Shown piece by piece: positions 1 to 9,169 of a stretch of DNA of 64,000 nt. Position 1 is the first letter of the stretch. Each line of letters opens with the position of its first letter. Both the position numbers and the translations under genes were made by a program. The notes below the pieces were generated by a model, which was given only the letters and a program-made list of their open reading frames with translations, was not told the origin of the DNA and did no database searches. This DNA is from Aquimarina sp042434915. GTDB lineage: Bacteria > Bacteroidota > Bacteroidia > Flavobacteriales > Flavobacteriaceae. Location: NCBI RefSeq assembly GCF_042434915.1, contig NZ_CP170198.1, positions 558,001-622,000 on the forward strand, read 5' to 3'.

Positions 1-566
1 ATTTGAATAATTTCTTGTAATTTATTTTTACGAATGCTCAATGTTAGTCGACAATCTAATCCCAAATTTTGTTCAATAATGTCTAATTGTCTAGCTTTAA
101 TAACTCGCATTACTTTGTTCATGTTTTTGTAGTCAAAAATTAGCATACAGTAATGATTTATTGTTTTACGAACAATACTGGATGCTTCGAGACTCATTTG
201 TGCGGTGGATTTGTAAGCAGATATAAGGCCTCCAACCCCAAGTTTAATTCCGCCAAAATAGCGTACAACAACAATAAGTATATTGGTAACCTCAAAAGAT
301 AAAATTTGACCATAAATAGGTTGTCCTGCAGAGTTTGAAGGTTCTCCATCATCATTAACTCTGTAAGAAGGGTTTTCAATACCTATTTGCCAGGCATAGC
401 ACCAATGTCTAGCTGCATGATGATCTTTTTTTAATTGATCGATGATTTTTTTTACTTCATCATCAGACGTAACTGGAAAGGCATATCCAAAAAACTTACT
501 GTTTTTATCTTTATATAAAATTTCTTTGCTTGGTTGTTCTATCGTTTTATATGTGTCGTCAATCAT
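1..566 (-). CDS. YigZ/IMPACT-family protein (3' end beyond the window)
   Basis: The reverse strand is open from an ATG at 566 to the left edge, giving about 188 residues without a stop, so the C-terminus is missing. The family motif is clear: HHAARHWCYAW, then NDDGEPSNSAGQPI, then VVVRYFGGIKLGVGGL. This is the conserved N-terminal domain of the YigZ/IMPACT (UPF0029) family. Full members are usually a little over 200 residues, so only a short piece is lost. The molecular role of bacterial YigZ is not settled; IMPACT in eukaryotes is a translation regulator. It is the last visible gene of the leftward ribD operon, starting 8 bp after the transporter stop. The family call is sure; the function is unknown. 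Confidence 0.9.
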   Translation of the reverse strand, partial: MIDDTYKTIEQPSKEILYKDKNSKFFGYAFPVTSDDEVKKIIDQLKKDHHAARHWCYAWQIGIENPSYRVNDDGEPSNSAGQPIYGQILSFEVTNILIVVVRYFGGIKLGVGGLISAYKSTAQMSLEASSIVRKTINHYCMLIFDYKNMNKVMRVIKARQLDIIEQNLGLDCRLTLSIRKNKLQEIIQ

Positions 567-573
567 AGGAGTG

Positions 574-1443
574 TTATATTGAAAATGCGACCAAAAGTAT
601 ACTGACAATTGCTAGTATGATACCAATCCAATTTTTAACTAGTAATTTTTCTTTAAATAATATGATTCCTGTAAGTGTTGTAACTAGTAGAATAGCTACA
701 TTATTAATGGTAAATACCGTTGAGCTATCCAAATTTTGACTACGTAGTGCTTGTATCAAAAAGTATATCGAACCATAGTTTGGAATTCCTAGAGCAATGC
801 CTCCCACGATGTTTTTAAACTCAATTCGAAGTTTTTTTCTAATCGCTTGATATATTAACGATATAATTCCCAGTACCGCTGCACTTCCAAAAATTGTAGC
901 AGAAAAGACGGGTACATCGTTTTTAGAAACATAATGAAGTTCCATATACTTTAACGTTGTATCTATAAATCCGCTTCCTATAAAAACAAGTATGGGGAAT
1001 ATGATATTTTCTTTTTGTATCCTAATACCAGTTGATTTTTTAATTGATGTAAAATAAACAGCAAATAACGCGACAATAATTCCTGTTATTTTATAAACTC
1101 CCGTAGTTTCATGATATACGATGATGCCAAAAACTATAGGAATCGCTACACTCATTTTACTAGCTACCGCAGCTACCGATAATCCATTTATTTGTGTAGT
1201 TATCGCCATACAATTAAAGATGAGAATAAAGACCAAGCCCAAAAGTAGCGCGCCTATAAACCATTCCTGATTTGGAAGAGCGGGTAATTCAATAGCTTTA
1301 TCGTATGCAAGTACGCCCGATGTGCAAGCGAAAATGTAATTAAATACAATTGCCTGCGTAGTGTTGATATTGTATATTGTAAATAATTTAAAAACAATAA
1401 AAATAAGCGTTGAGGCAAATATGCTAAGTAATAAGTAGATCAA
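574..1443 (-). CDS. EamA-family (DMT superfamily) transporter
   Basis: A 289-residue, strongly hydrophobic protein with about ten predicted membrane helices arranged as two EamA-like halves (roughly 1-137 and 148-288). This matches inner-membrane drug/metabolite transporters. The substrate cannot be read from the sequence. The start is TTG: the frame begins MIYLLLSIFAS at 1443, no in-frame ATG occurs for about 77 codons, and these residues are needed for the first helix. The TTG overlaps the TGA of the upstream HAD gene (TTGA, positions 1440-1443), which suggests translational coupling. It lies in the ribD-HAD-EamA-YigZ operon; a link to riboflavin is only a guess from position. Confidence 0.85.
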   Translation of the reverse strand: MIYLLLSIFASTLIFIVFKLFTIYNINTTQAIVFNYIFACTSGVLAYDKAIELPALPNQEWFIGALLLGLVFILIFNCMAITTQINGLSVAAVASKMSVAIPIVFGIIVYHETTGVYKITGIIVALFAVYFTSIKKSTGIRIQKENIIFPILVFIGSGFIDTTLKYMELHYVSKNDVPVFSATIFGSAAVLGIISLIYQAIRKKLRIEFKNIVGGIALGIPNYGSIYFLIQALRSQNLDSSTVFTINNVAILLVTTLTGIILFKEKLLVKNWIGIILAIVSILLVAFSI

Positions 1444-2051
1444 AACAGTTCAGATTTAGTAGTAAATAGATCAACAATGTCTTGAGAAGTTGGGTCAATA
1501 TGCCACGTGTGTATGCCGAGATCTTTTGCCGCCTCGATATTGGCTTTTGTATCATCAATAAAGAGAACCTCATTTGCGTCAAGTTTATGATTTTGTAAAA
1601 CAAAATTATAAATTTCGTAATCAGGTTTGCGTACTCCTATCTCATGTGAAAGATAAAAGTAGTCGAAGCATTGTTTGAAATCCTCATAAAACGAAATATT
1701 TTGTTCTATCCATTCGATATGTAAAGAGTTTGTATTGCTTAAAAGTATAAGCTGATATTTTCTTTTATTGTACAATTCTTTAATGAAATTAAATCGATAT
1801 GTGGGGAAATCCAAAAGTATAGAATTCCATCCTTCTATAATTAAATTGGTAGTTTTTTGGTTTAAAAATTCTTGATATGTTGATAAAAAGGTATGTGTGC
1901 TAATTTGTCCTATTTCAAAAAGTGTATCATTTTTAGATAACAAATGAGTAGCGGCTTGTAATGATTTTAAATTTTTAAAATACTTATTAGTAGCGTTTTT
2001 ATCAAGGTTGATAAAAACATCGCCAAAATCAAATATAATAGTTTTAATCAT
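1440..2051 (-). CDS. HAD-superfamily hydrolase (HAD-IA, YihX-like)
   Basis: A 203-residue HAD phosphatase-type protein. Motif I is FDFGDVFINLD with nucleophile Asp8. The +2 position is Gly10 rather than the usual acid/base Asp, as in the YihX-like 'DLGN' branch. Motif II is LLSNTN, motif III is the Lys of RKPDYEIYNF and motif IV is LFIDDTKANIEAA. A helical cap lies between motifs I and II. Likely a small-molecule phosphatase, perhaps of a sugar phosphate; the substrate is unknown. It overlaps ribD by 8 bp upstream and the transporter by 4 bp downstream. HAD proteins often supply the missing phosphatase of riboflavin synthesis, so the position after ribD is suggestive but unproven. Confidence 0.85.
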   Translation of the reverse strand: MIKTIIFDFGDVFINLDKNATNKYFKNLKSLQAATHLLSKNDTLFEIGQISTHTFLSTYQEFLNQKTTNLIIEGWNSILLDFPTYRFNFIKELYNKRKYQLILLSNTNSLHIEWIEQNISFYEDFKQCFDYFYLSHEIGVRKPDYEIYNFVLQNHKLDANEVLFIDDTKANIEAAKDLGIHTWHIDPTSQDIVDLFTTKSELF

Positions 2052-3090
2052 TGTGGTATACGGTTAATAAATCTGCTCCGATATAGGTGCTAATTGGTTT
2101 GTATCCTTTAATCGAAGGGCCTAAAGTTCCTTCTTTAAAAAATGTTTTACCTGTAAATACTCTCGCTTCATCCCATAAATCAAGATCAATAAAGCTTTGT
2201 AGTGTTGTTGCTCCGCCTTCTACAATCAGGGATTGTATTGATCGTTCGTACAAAGCTTGGCAAATTGATTGAATAAGGTTTTTATCAAAATCGACTTTAA
2301 TGTATTCAGTTGTACTGTCTGGAGTAGTTTCGATAGGTGTTTCAACAAAACAAATTGTTCTGGCAGTTGTGTCAAAAATTAAAGAGTTTTTGGGAACCTT
2401 ATTATTCTTATCAAGTAAAATTCTCACTGGTTGATTACCTTGCCATTCTCTTAACGTTAATCTTGGGTTATCTAGTGCAGCAGTGCGAGTGCCTACGAGA
2501 ATTGCTTGTTCTTCGGCTCTCCATTGATGAACTAATTGTTTTGCAGGTGCTTGTGTGATCCATACAGGAGCTCTTTCTGTTCTCAAATTAGTTGGAGCTA
2601 TAAAATGTTCTTGCGTTTCAGCCCATTTAAGAATGATATAAGGTCTCTTCTTATTATGAAAAGTAAAGAACCTACGATTGAGATCGTTACATTCATTTTC
2701 TAATATACCAACAGTAACATCACAACCGGCTTGTATTAATTTTTGAATCCCACGTCCACTAACTTCAGCAAAAGAATCAATAGTGCCAATGACGATTTTT
2801 TTTATTCCTTTTGCAATAATTAAATCACTGCAAGGGGGCGTTTTTCCAAAATGGCTACACGGTTCTAAGCTTACATACAGCGTCGCTTTTGTTAGTAATT
2901 CAGGTTTTTTAACCGAGTTAATAGCATTTACCTCTGCATGCGCTTGCCCAGCTTGATAATGCCATCCCTCACCAATAATTCTATCCTCGTATACAATAAC
3001 GCATCCCACCAAAGGATTTGGATAAGTGCTTCCTAAACCGTTTTGAGCGAGTTGTATACATCGCCGCATATATTGAGAATGTTTTTTCAA
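2044..3090 (-). CDS. ribD: RibD, bifunctional riboflavin deaminase/reductase
   Basis: A 348-residue protein with the two RibD domains. The N-terminal zinc deaminase has HAE at 51-53 and PCSHFGKTPPC at 77-87 (ligands Cys78 and Cys87). The C-terminal NADPH reductase (about 148-348) starts RPYIILKWAET and includes the LVGTRTAALDNPRLT stretch. It catalyses deamination and side-chain reduction of the pyrimidine intermediate in riboflavin synthesis, in the cytoplasm. The longest frame starts with TTG at 3090 (KKHSQYMRRCIQLA); an in-frame ATG at 3069 gives MRRCIQLAQNG and is the alternative. First gene of the leftward operon. No FMN riboswitch is visible in the 245 bp upstream. Confidence 0.95.
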   Translation of the reverse strand: MKKHSQYMRRCIQLAQNGLGSTYPNPLVGCVIVYEDRIIGEGWHYQAGQAHAEVNAINSVKKPELLTKATLYVSLEPCSHFGKTPPCSDLIIAKGIKKIVIGTIDSFAEVSGRGIQKLIQAGCDVTVGILENECNDLNRRFFTFHNKKRPYIILKWAETQEHFIAPTNLRTERAPVWITQAPAKQLVHQWRAEEQAILVGTRTAALDNPRLTLREWQGNQPVRILLDKNNKVPKNSLIFDTTARTICFVETPIETTPDSTTEYIKVDFDKNLIQSICQALYERSIQSLIVEGGATTLQSFIDLDLWDEARVFTGKTFFKEGTLGPSIKGYKPISTYIGADLLTVYHND

Positions 3091-3335
3091 CTTTTTAATA
3101 TTGTGGTTTTACGGTAACTAAATCTCAATTGAAATTCACGATTTGCTATTCTTTACTTCGAGATATAGCATTATATTTGTTTTTTAATTGTAGTTTTTGG
3201 TAAAATGAAATTTTCTGTAATTCACAGAGTCAGTATAACCTTGTACATACAATTATAATTTAAATTCTATCGGGTTTAATTGAACCTGTAATATCCAAGA
3301 ATTTAGACTAAACAAAAATACTATTAATAATACAA

Positions 3336-3821
3336 ATGAGCACATTAATACTACGTTCGCTTCAACCAGAGGACAATCCAATAATAGCCAAAGTAATACG
3401 TGATGTTTTGATAGAAATGAACGTTCCAAAAGTTGGTACTGCTTATGAAGATGAAGCGCTAAACTATATGTATGAGACATATGATAAGCGCAATAGCGCT
3501 TATTTTGTTGTTGTAGAAAACGGTAAAATTTTAGGTGGAGCAGGCATCGCACCCTTGGCAGGAGAAAAATCAACTATTTGTGAGTTGCAAAAGATGTATT
3601 TTCTTTCAGAAGTACGCGGTCGTGGTATAGGGTATACAATGATGCAAAAATGTTTGAAATTTGCCAAAGAACACGGTTACGAACAATGCTACCTCGAGAC
3701 CATGCCTTATATGGAGTCTGCTCGTAAATTATATCGTAAAGTGAATTTTGAATCTCTTTCTGCACCAATAGGAGCTACCGGTCATTATAGCTGTCAAGAA
3801 TGGATGATCAAAACATTGTAA
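3336..3821 (+). CDS. GNAT-family N-acetyltransferase
   Basis: A 161-residue single-domain GNAT protein. The acetyl-CoA pyrophosphate-binding loop is RGRGIG at residues 94-99, preceded by the typical beta-strand LQKMYFLSEV, and the C-terminal YMESARKLYRKVNFE is the usual 'A..LY.k.GF' segment. The substrate amine is not predictable. It is transcribed away from ribD across a 245-bp spacer in which I see no clear promoter. prmC follows 16 bp downstream, so the two are probably co-transcribed. Confidence 0.9.
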   Translation: MSTLILRSLQPEDNPIIAKVIRDVLIEMNVPKVGTAYEDEALNYMYETYDKRNSAYFVVVENGKILGGAGIAPLAGEKSTICELQKMYFLSEVRGRGIGYTMMQKCLKFAKEHGYEQCYLETMPYMESARKLYRKVNFESLSAPIGATGHYSCQEWMIKTL

Positions 3822-3837
3822 AGAATACGTCTTTGGT

Positions 3838-4716
3838 ATGATACACAGGCCAGTAACGATTAAAACATATAGAGAACATTTTTTAAATACTCTTAGTCCT
3901 CTGTATGGCATAGACGAAGCAACATCTTTTTTTTACATACTAACCCATAGTTATTTAGGGCTAAGTCGCGCCCAAGTCGCACTCTCTCTAGCTCAGGAAT
4001 TAGCACCCAGTGATGCTGTGATTTTTGAGAAGGCAGTAGCGCAATTAAAAAACCAACGACCTATTCAATACATTCTTGGTGAAACAGAGTTTTTTAGTTT
4101 GCCTATTCAAGTGGATCAAAGCGTATTAATACCGCGTCCTGAAACTGAAGAATTAGTAGCTTGGATTATAAGTGATCTAGAAAGTAGACAAAGTTCGTCG
4201 ATCAAAATTTTGGATATTGGTACAGGAAGCGGGTGTATTGCAGTCTCTCTAGCAAAAAAAATCCCAAAAGCAGAAGTTTTTGCATTAGATCTTTCAGAAA
4301 AAGCAATTCAAATAGCATCAAAAAACGCTAGGTTAAACCAGGTCACTGTAAATTTTATCACGGCCGATGTTACCGATGATGCTCTGGTGTTGCCTCATAA
4401 GTTTGATATTATCGTTTCGAACCCTCCTTATATACGAACTGTCGAAAAGCAAGAAATTTTGCCAAATGTCTTAAATAATGAACCTCATATGGCGCTTTTT
4501 GTCGAAGATGATGATCCATTGCTTTTCTATAGGAAAATAACCAAATTAGCAAATACATACCTTACGAATAAAGGCGTATTATATTTTGAAATCAATCAAT
4601 ATCTAGGAGCGGAAACATTGAAATTAATCAGTGATTTGGGGTTTGATACTGTAGAATTACGTAAAGATATATTTACCAATGACCGTATGATTAGAGCTAA
4701 AAAAAAATCGAAATGA
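3838..4716 (+). CDS. prmC: PrmC, release factor glutamine N5-methyltransferase
   Basis: A 292-residue protein, normal length. The N-terminal helical domain ends near residue 80 (NQRPIQYILGETEF). The methyltransferase domain has SAM motif I ILDIGTGSGC at 124-133 and the catalytic NPPY at 195-198 (VSNPPYIRTVE), which distinguishes HemK/PrmC. It methylates the glutamine of the GGQ loop in peptide release factors 1 and 2, aiding translation termination. Its last four bases (ATGA) overlap the start of the LOG gene. Confidence 0.95.
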   Translation: MIHRPVTIKTYREHFLNTLSPLYGIDEATSFFYILTHSYLGLSRAQVALSLAQELAPSDAVIFEKAVAQLKNQRPIQYILGETEFFSLPIQVDQSVLIPRPETEELVAWIISDLESRQSSSIKILDIGTGSGCIAVSLAKKIPKAEVFALDLSEKAIQIASKNARLNQVTVNFITADVTDDALVLPHKFDIIVSNPPYIRTVEKQEILPNVLNNEPHMALFVEDDDPLLFYRKITKLANTYLTNKGVLYFEINQYLGAETLKLISDLGFDTVELRKDIFTNDRMIRAKKKSK

Positions 4717-5303
4717 CACTATTAAATTCGGTAGCAGTTTTTTGCGGAAGCAGTGAAGGTAATGATCCTCAAATAATAAATGAAGCCAAGTTATTGGGTG
4801 GGCTTTTAGCAGAAGAAAAGATTCGTATAGTGTACGGCGGTGCAAAAATAGGAATAATGGGAGAGGTAGCACAAAGCGCGCTTAACTCTGGTGGAAACGT
4901 AATAGGAGTTCTGCCAAGATTTTTAAAACGCAAAGAAGTAGCTCATCTAGGTTTAACCGAATTAATAACAGTGGATACGATGCATCAGCGCAAACTTAAA
5001 ATGCATGAATTAAGCGATGGTTTTATCGCTTTGCCAGGAGGTTTTGGTACCTTGGAGGAATTATTCGAAATTTTAACTTGGGGGCAGTTAGGGCTACATA
5101 AAAAACCTATTGGCTTACTTAACGTAAACGGTTTTTATGACGATCTTCTAGCTTTGTTAAAAAAAATGGTGCACAAAGGATTTCTTAAACCCGATAATCA
5201 CGAATTGATTCTAGTTGATAAAAGTGTGTCAAATTTGTTGCAAAAAATGAAAAGTCACACTAGTAAACAAACACCAGCTTGGTTAACACCCGACAAAATG
5301 TAA
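4713..5303 (+). CDS. LOG-family protein (lysine decarboxylase-like fold; TIGR00730 type)
   Basis: A 196-residue Rossmann-like protein with the LOG signature: VYGGAKIGIMG near 40-50, RK at 93-94 and PGGFGTLEE at 108-116. Proteins with PGGxGTxxE hydrolyse nucleoside 5'-monophosphates, and cytokinin riboside monophosphates in plants; the bacterial role is usually unclear. The name 'lysine decarboxylase' found in older annotations is misleading. The start overlaps prmC by ATGA, so the pair is translationally coupled, and ligA follows 27 bp later. Confidence 0.92.
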   Translation: MTLLNSVAVFCGSSEGNDPQIINEAKLLGGLLAEEKIRIVYGGAKIGIMGEVAQSALNSGGNVIGVLPRFLKRKEVAHLGLTELITVDTMHQRKLKMHELSDGFIALPGGFGTLEELFEILTWGQLGLHKKPIGLLNVNGFYDDLLALLKKMVHKGFLKPDNHELILVDKSVSNLLQKMKSHTSKQTPAWLTPDKM

Positions 5304-5330
5304 TAGTAACTAATTGTTTTAGTAAGAAGT

Positions 5331-7325
5331 ATGAAAGTAGAAGAGCAAATAAAAGCGCTACGTGAGGAATTAAGGCGTCATAACTACAATTATTATGTGC
5401 TAGACAAACAAGAAATTTCTGATTTTGACTTTGATACAAAGTTGAAAATGTTACAGGACCTCGAGGCTCAATATCCAGAGTTTTACGATACAAATTCACC
5501 TACATTACGAGTGGGAGGGACAGTAACTAAAAATTTTAATACTGTTACACATACGCATAGAATGTATTCTTTGGATAATTCGTACTCTAAAGAAGATCTT
5601 TTGGATTGGGAAAATAGAATCAAAAAGCTCGTTGATGGTCCAATTCAATACACTTGTGAGCTCAAGTATGATGGGGCTTCTATTAGTCTAACCTATAAAC
5701 AAGGTAAATTAGTACAAGCGGTAACGAGAGGTGATGGCTTTCAAGGGGATGAGGTGACAAATAATATCAAAACAATTAAGTCTGTGCCACTATTGTTAAA
5801 GGGTAAGTATCCAGATATATTTGATATTAGAGGGGAGATTGTTTTACCCTATAAAGGATTTACTATGATGAATGAAGAACGAATAGCTGCTGGAGAGGAA
5901 CCTTACGCCAACCCTCGTAATACAGCTTCGGGTAGTTTAAAGCTTCAAGATAGTAGTGAAGTAGCAAAACGTCCTTTAGATTGTTTGCTATATACTATAG
6001 TAGGGGATCATTTAGAATTTGATTCACATTATGAAAGCCTAGAAAAGGCTAGGTCATGGGGCTTTAAAGTACCTAAAGAATCAAAATTAGTAAATTCAAT
6101 TGATGAGGTGTTAACGTATATTACCTATTGGGATCAACATCGTAGTGATTTACCATATGAGACAGATGGTGTGGTTATTAAGGTTAATGATCTATACCAA
6201 CAAGAAGAACTTGGGTTTACAGCTAAAGCTCCACGCTGGGCTATGGCTTATAAATTTAAAGCTGATCAAGTGCGCACAAAGTTAAAGGCCATAACCTATC
6301 AAGTAGGTCGTACGGGGGCAATTACGCCGGTAGCTAATCTTGATCCTGTAACCCTTGCAGGAACTATTGTTAAACGTGCTTCTCTTCATAACGCAGATCA
6401 AATAGCAAAACTTGATATTCGGGTCGATGATACTGTATTTGTTGAAAAGGGAGGTGAAATTATACCCAAGATTGTTGGAGTAGATTTAACGCAAAGAGTT
6501 GTGCAATCAAAACCAACTTCTTACATACAAAATTGTCCAGAGTGTGGAACCAAACTTTTACGAGCCGAAGGAGAGGCTCAGCATTATTGCCCAAATACTT
6601 TTGGTTGTTTCCCTCAAATTGTAGGTCGCATACAACATTTTATTTCGCGTAAAGCAATGGATATAGAGGGATTAGGTGGGGAGACCGTAGCACTGTTAGT
6701 AAAATCTAATTTGATAAAAGATTATGCTGATCTATATGCATTGAAAAAACAAGATATTTTGCCTCTAGAGCGTATGGCAGAAAAAAGTGCAGATAACCTG
6801 ATTGAGGGAATTCAAAAATCGCTTGCCATACCTTTTGAACGAGTTTTATTTGCTTTGGGAATTAGGTACGTCGGAGAAACCGTGGCAAAAAAATTAGCCA
6901 AACATTACAAATCTATTGACGCAATTATGGCTGCTACAAAAGAAGAAATGATTTTGGTTGATGAGATAGGTGTTAAAATAGCCGAAAGTGTTGTGGACTT
7001 TTTTAAACAACCTTACGCCTTGTTGTTAGTTGACAGGCTGAAAGCCAGTGGAGTACAATTAGAACTTTCTGCAGATACTTTGGCGAGTCAAACTACTATT
7101 TTGTCCAATAGTACTTTTGTAGTTTCTGGTGTTTTTAATAAAGTAACCAGAAGTGAATTAAAAAAGCTAATCGAAGATAATGGTGGTAAAGTTTCGAGTG
7201 CAATATCCGCAAAAACTTCGTTCCTGATAGCAGGGGATAAAATGGGGCCTAGTAAACTGCAAAAGGCAAATACCTTAGGGGTTTCAATTATTTCGGAAGA
7301 TGATTTTTTGGCTATGTTAGGGTGA
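5331..7325 (+). CDS. ligA: LigA, NAD+-dependent DNA ligase
   Basis: A 664-residue protein of normal length with all LigA modules. Domain Ia/adenylation has the active-site motif KYDGASISL with Lys112 forming the AMP adduct. The OB fold follows, then a four-cysteine zinc finger (Cys402, Cys405, Cys420, Cys426), helix-hairpin-helix repeats (about 440-580) and a C-terminal BRCT domain (about 588-664, TFVVSGVFNKVTR). It seals nicks during replication and repair. It is the last gene of the GNAT-prmC-LOG-ligA group and is followed by a 310-bp spacer. Confidence 0.97.
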   Translation: MKVEEQIKALREELRRHNYNYYVLDKQEISDFDFDTKLKMLQDLEAQYPEFYDTNSPTLRVGGTVTKNFNTVTHTHRMYSLDNSYSKEDLLDWENRIKKLVDGPIQYTCELKYDGASISLTYKQGKLVQAVTRGDGFQGDEVTNNIKTIKSVPLLLKGKYPDIFDIRGEIVLPYKGFTMMNEERIAAGEEPYANPRNTASGSLKLQDSSEVAKRPLDCLLYTIVGDHLEFDSHYESLEKARSWGFKVPKESKLVNSIDEVLTYITYWDQHRSDLPYETDGVVIKVNDLYQQEELGFTAKAPRWAMAYKFKADQVRTKLKAITYQVGRTGAITPVANLDPVTLAGTIVKRASLHNADQIAKLDIRVDDTVFVEKGGEIIPKIVGVDLTQRVVQSKPTSYIQNCPECGTKLLRAEGEAQHYCPNTFGCFPQIVGRIQHFISRKAMDIEGLGGETVALLVKSNLIKDYADLYALKKQDILPLERMAEKSADNLIEGIQKSLAIPFERVLFALGIRYVGETVAKKLAKHYKSIDAIMAATKEEMILVDEIGVKIAESVVDFFKQPYALLLVDRLKASGVQLELSADTLASQTTILSNSTFVVSGVFNKVTRSELKKLIEDNGGKVSSAISAKTSFLIAGDKMGPSKLQKANTLGVSIISEDDFLAMLG

Positions 7326-7635
7326 TTTGGTACACCTGTTTTGGGTAATTTGAAAGTACATTTTGATTATTTGATCTTACTAAGGAATGGTGTCATTTTT
7401 TGAGATTAAACAATAAAGGCTTTAAAATAAAATCTTTAGTTGCTTAATAATTAGTGAATTAAATTTGGTTAAATTTGAAAAGATTGTCATAAATTCGCGC
7501 AATTCTTAAAATTTTAACGGAATTATAGGTGTAAAAAATGACGAGTTACCAATTTTATATAATCCTACTTTATAGGCTAGTATGCTATAGATTATTCGTG
7601 ATTTTTAAAGTACGGAATTTAAATATATCTAGTGT
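7326..7635. other. 310-bp spacer with a possible 33-codon leader ORF
   Basis: No known RNA or repeat is recognised here. A short forward frame (7538-7639, start ATG, 33 codons, rich in Tyr, Leu and Ile) ends in a TGA that overlaps the ATG of the next gene as ATGA. A weak -7-like box TAAATTCG (7490-7497) sits upstream of it. There is also a short GGTG...CACC pairing just after ligA followed by TGTTTT, too weak to call a terminator. The leader ORF may be chance. Confidence 0.3.
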
Positions 7636-8331
7636 ATGAAAAGGACAATACGCTCATTTATCTATCCATTATTCTTAGCTTTATCATTATTAACCATGTT
7701 GCTTAGCATTTTTTCACACGATTATGTGAATTATTCTAAGCCTTTTGTTTTGTTAGTTTTACTAGTATATTATATAGTTCATGTAATTAAAATAAATTGG
7801 TTGGTTCTGTTAAGTATCTTCTTGATTCTGGTAGCCGAGATATATGCGCATCTGGATTTTTATAGGTATTTTGAACAAATAAGTCTTATGATGGCTGCTT
7901 ATTATTTGATTTTGAGTGTTTTATTTGTAAAAAGTTTGAGAAAATTAAATTTCAAGAATTTATTGTCTCTACAACTCTTAGTTACAATGTCATTGATTCT
8001 TTATCTTTTTTATGCAATAACAAATCTTATTTTACCTAAACTATTACTCTATCAGTGGCATTTGTTGTGTGTGACCATAGCATTTGTATTATTTTTAACC
8101 ATTTCTTACTATATCTATTTGAATAGTAAGGTTGAGGTCGGTAATTCTATTATGATTGCAGCTTCCTGTTTCTTGATTGTGAATATATTGACAACCTTAA
8201 ACGAGTTGTACGTATACGTGCAATTGTTTTATTTGATTATTATTTTTTTGCAATTAGTAGGTCAATTTTTCCTTATTCGTTTTTTTGTCACTCAAGATCA
8301 ATTAAAATCTAACCTTGATACTATAGCGTAA
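7636..8331 (+). CDS. polytopic membrane protein, paralogue 1 of a tandem pair (YhhN-like, tentative)
   Basis: A 231-residue protein made almost wholly of hydrophobic segments, about eight predicted membrane helices. It shares with the next gene a YLDF/HLDF...YF motif near one third of its length and the C-terminal block IAASC.L.VN....NE.Y.Y, so the two are paralogues from a tandem duplication. Size and helix number recall the YhhN/TMEM86 lysoplasmalogenase-like family found in many flavobacteria, but I cannot confirm that from motifs. No signal peptide cleavage site or catalytic motif is evident. Confidence 0.8.
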   Translation: MKRTIRSFIYPLFLALSLLTMLLSIFSHDYVNYSKPFVLLVLLVYYIVHVIKINWLVLLSIFLILVAEIYAHLDFYRYFEQISLMMAAYYLILSVLFVKSLRKLNFKNLLSLQLLVTMSLILYLFYAITNLILPKLLLYQWHLLCVTIAFVLFLTISYYIYLNSKVEVGNSIMIAASCFLIVNILTTLNELYVYVQLFYLIIIFLQLVGQFFLIRFFVTQDQLKSNLDTIA

Positions 8332-8365
8332 TGATTATTAAAATTAGAGTTCACCATATCGAAAA

Positions 8366-9064
8366 ATGAGTAGAAAGAATTATCTTTTTTTTATTACAAT
8401 GTTGATTATTTTGGTTGCGATAATTTTATCATTTGATAGAGATAAAATATTGTTTTTAAAGCCGGTTATACCTCTTTTTTTGATAACTGTATTTTTTAAA
8501 AATAAACGATGGAGCCATGGATGGTTTTATGTAAGTATGCTTTTAATTATAGTAAATGATACTTTGGTATATTTGGATTTTTCTGGGTACTTCCGTGCTA
8601 TAGCCATTTTTATTTCGATATTCTATATAATCTGTACTATAACTCTTAGAAAATTTATAAAGCTTGAAAGAATAAAAGCTTCCGAACTCGTTACCTTTCC
8701 TGTTATAACCAGTCTTTTTTTAGTGGTGTATCTCATGATTTCGGTTATTGATATGATAGCACCTTATGTCAAAAATGCATTGGGATATTTTATAGCTATT
8801 TTTATTACACAGCTTACATTTGTCGGAGCTTGTGTGTATGTATATTTTGTAAATAAGTATAAAGGAAGTTTTTTGCTTTTTATAGCAGCCTCTTGTTGCC
8901 TATTTGTAAACGCTTTTCTACCTGTTAATGAGTTTTATTTCTATCATGTTGCCTTTACTGTAGTTATAAATATAGCCGAATCCTTAGGCCTATTTTTCTA
9001 TACTAAATTTTTGATCGAAGCATCTGAAAAAAAATGTATTCATGAAGAAAATAATTATTTATAA
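8366..9064 (+). CDS. polytopic membrane protein, paralogue 2 of a tandem pair (YhhN-like, tentative)
   Basis: A 232-residue inner-membrane protein with about eight hydrophobic segments, 34 bp after its paralogue and probably co-transcribed with it. Conserved between the two are YLDFSGYF (YLDF..YF), IAASCCLFVN and NEFYFYH, plus the final hydrophobic helix ending FFYTKFL. Conservation of Asp, Asn and Glu inside membrane stretches suggests a shared active or binding site rather than simple membrane anchoring. Function unknown. Confidence 0.8.
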   Translation: MSRKNYLFFITMLIILVAIILSFDRDKILFLKPVIPLFLITVFFKNKRWSHGWFYVSMLLIIVNDTLVYLDFSGYFRAIAIFISIFYIICTITLRKFIKLERIKASELVTFPVITSLFLVVYLMISVIDMIAPYVKNALGYFIAIFITQLTFVGACVYVYFVNKYKGSFLLFIAASCCLFVNAFLPVNEFYFYHVAFTVVINIAESLGLFFYTKFLIEASEKKCIHEENNYL

Positions 9065-9143
9065 ATAAGTTAGATTACATTCATTTTTCCTAGATTGGGA
9101 TATTATAAGTTTATTCAATGCTTTTTTTAAATCATAAAATGGC

Positions 9144-9151
9144 TACATTTG
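9144..9151 (+). promoter_or_regulatory. Bacteroidota -7 promoter box TACATTTG
   Basis: Exact match to TAnnTTTG. It ends 18 bp before the ATG at 9170 and overlaps the TTG (9149) that opens the longest reading frame, so it favours the ATG as the true start. No good -33 TTG is seen. Predicted to drive the DUF6913-like gene and dapA. Confidence 0.5.
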
Positions 9152-9169
9152 TCATCTAATTTTTATTTA

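Noticed and set aside
3253..3573. 106-codon reverse frame over the GNAT gene
   Set aside because: Shadow of the acetyltransferase on the other strand; low-complexity Leu-rich product without family features.
9149..9169. TTG start extending the DUF6913-like protein by seven residues
   Set aside because: The extension overlaps the -7 promoter box at 9144-9151.
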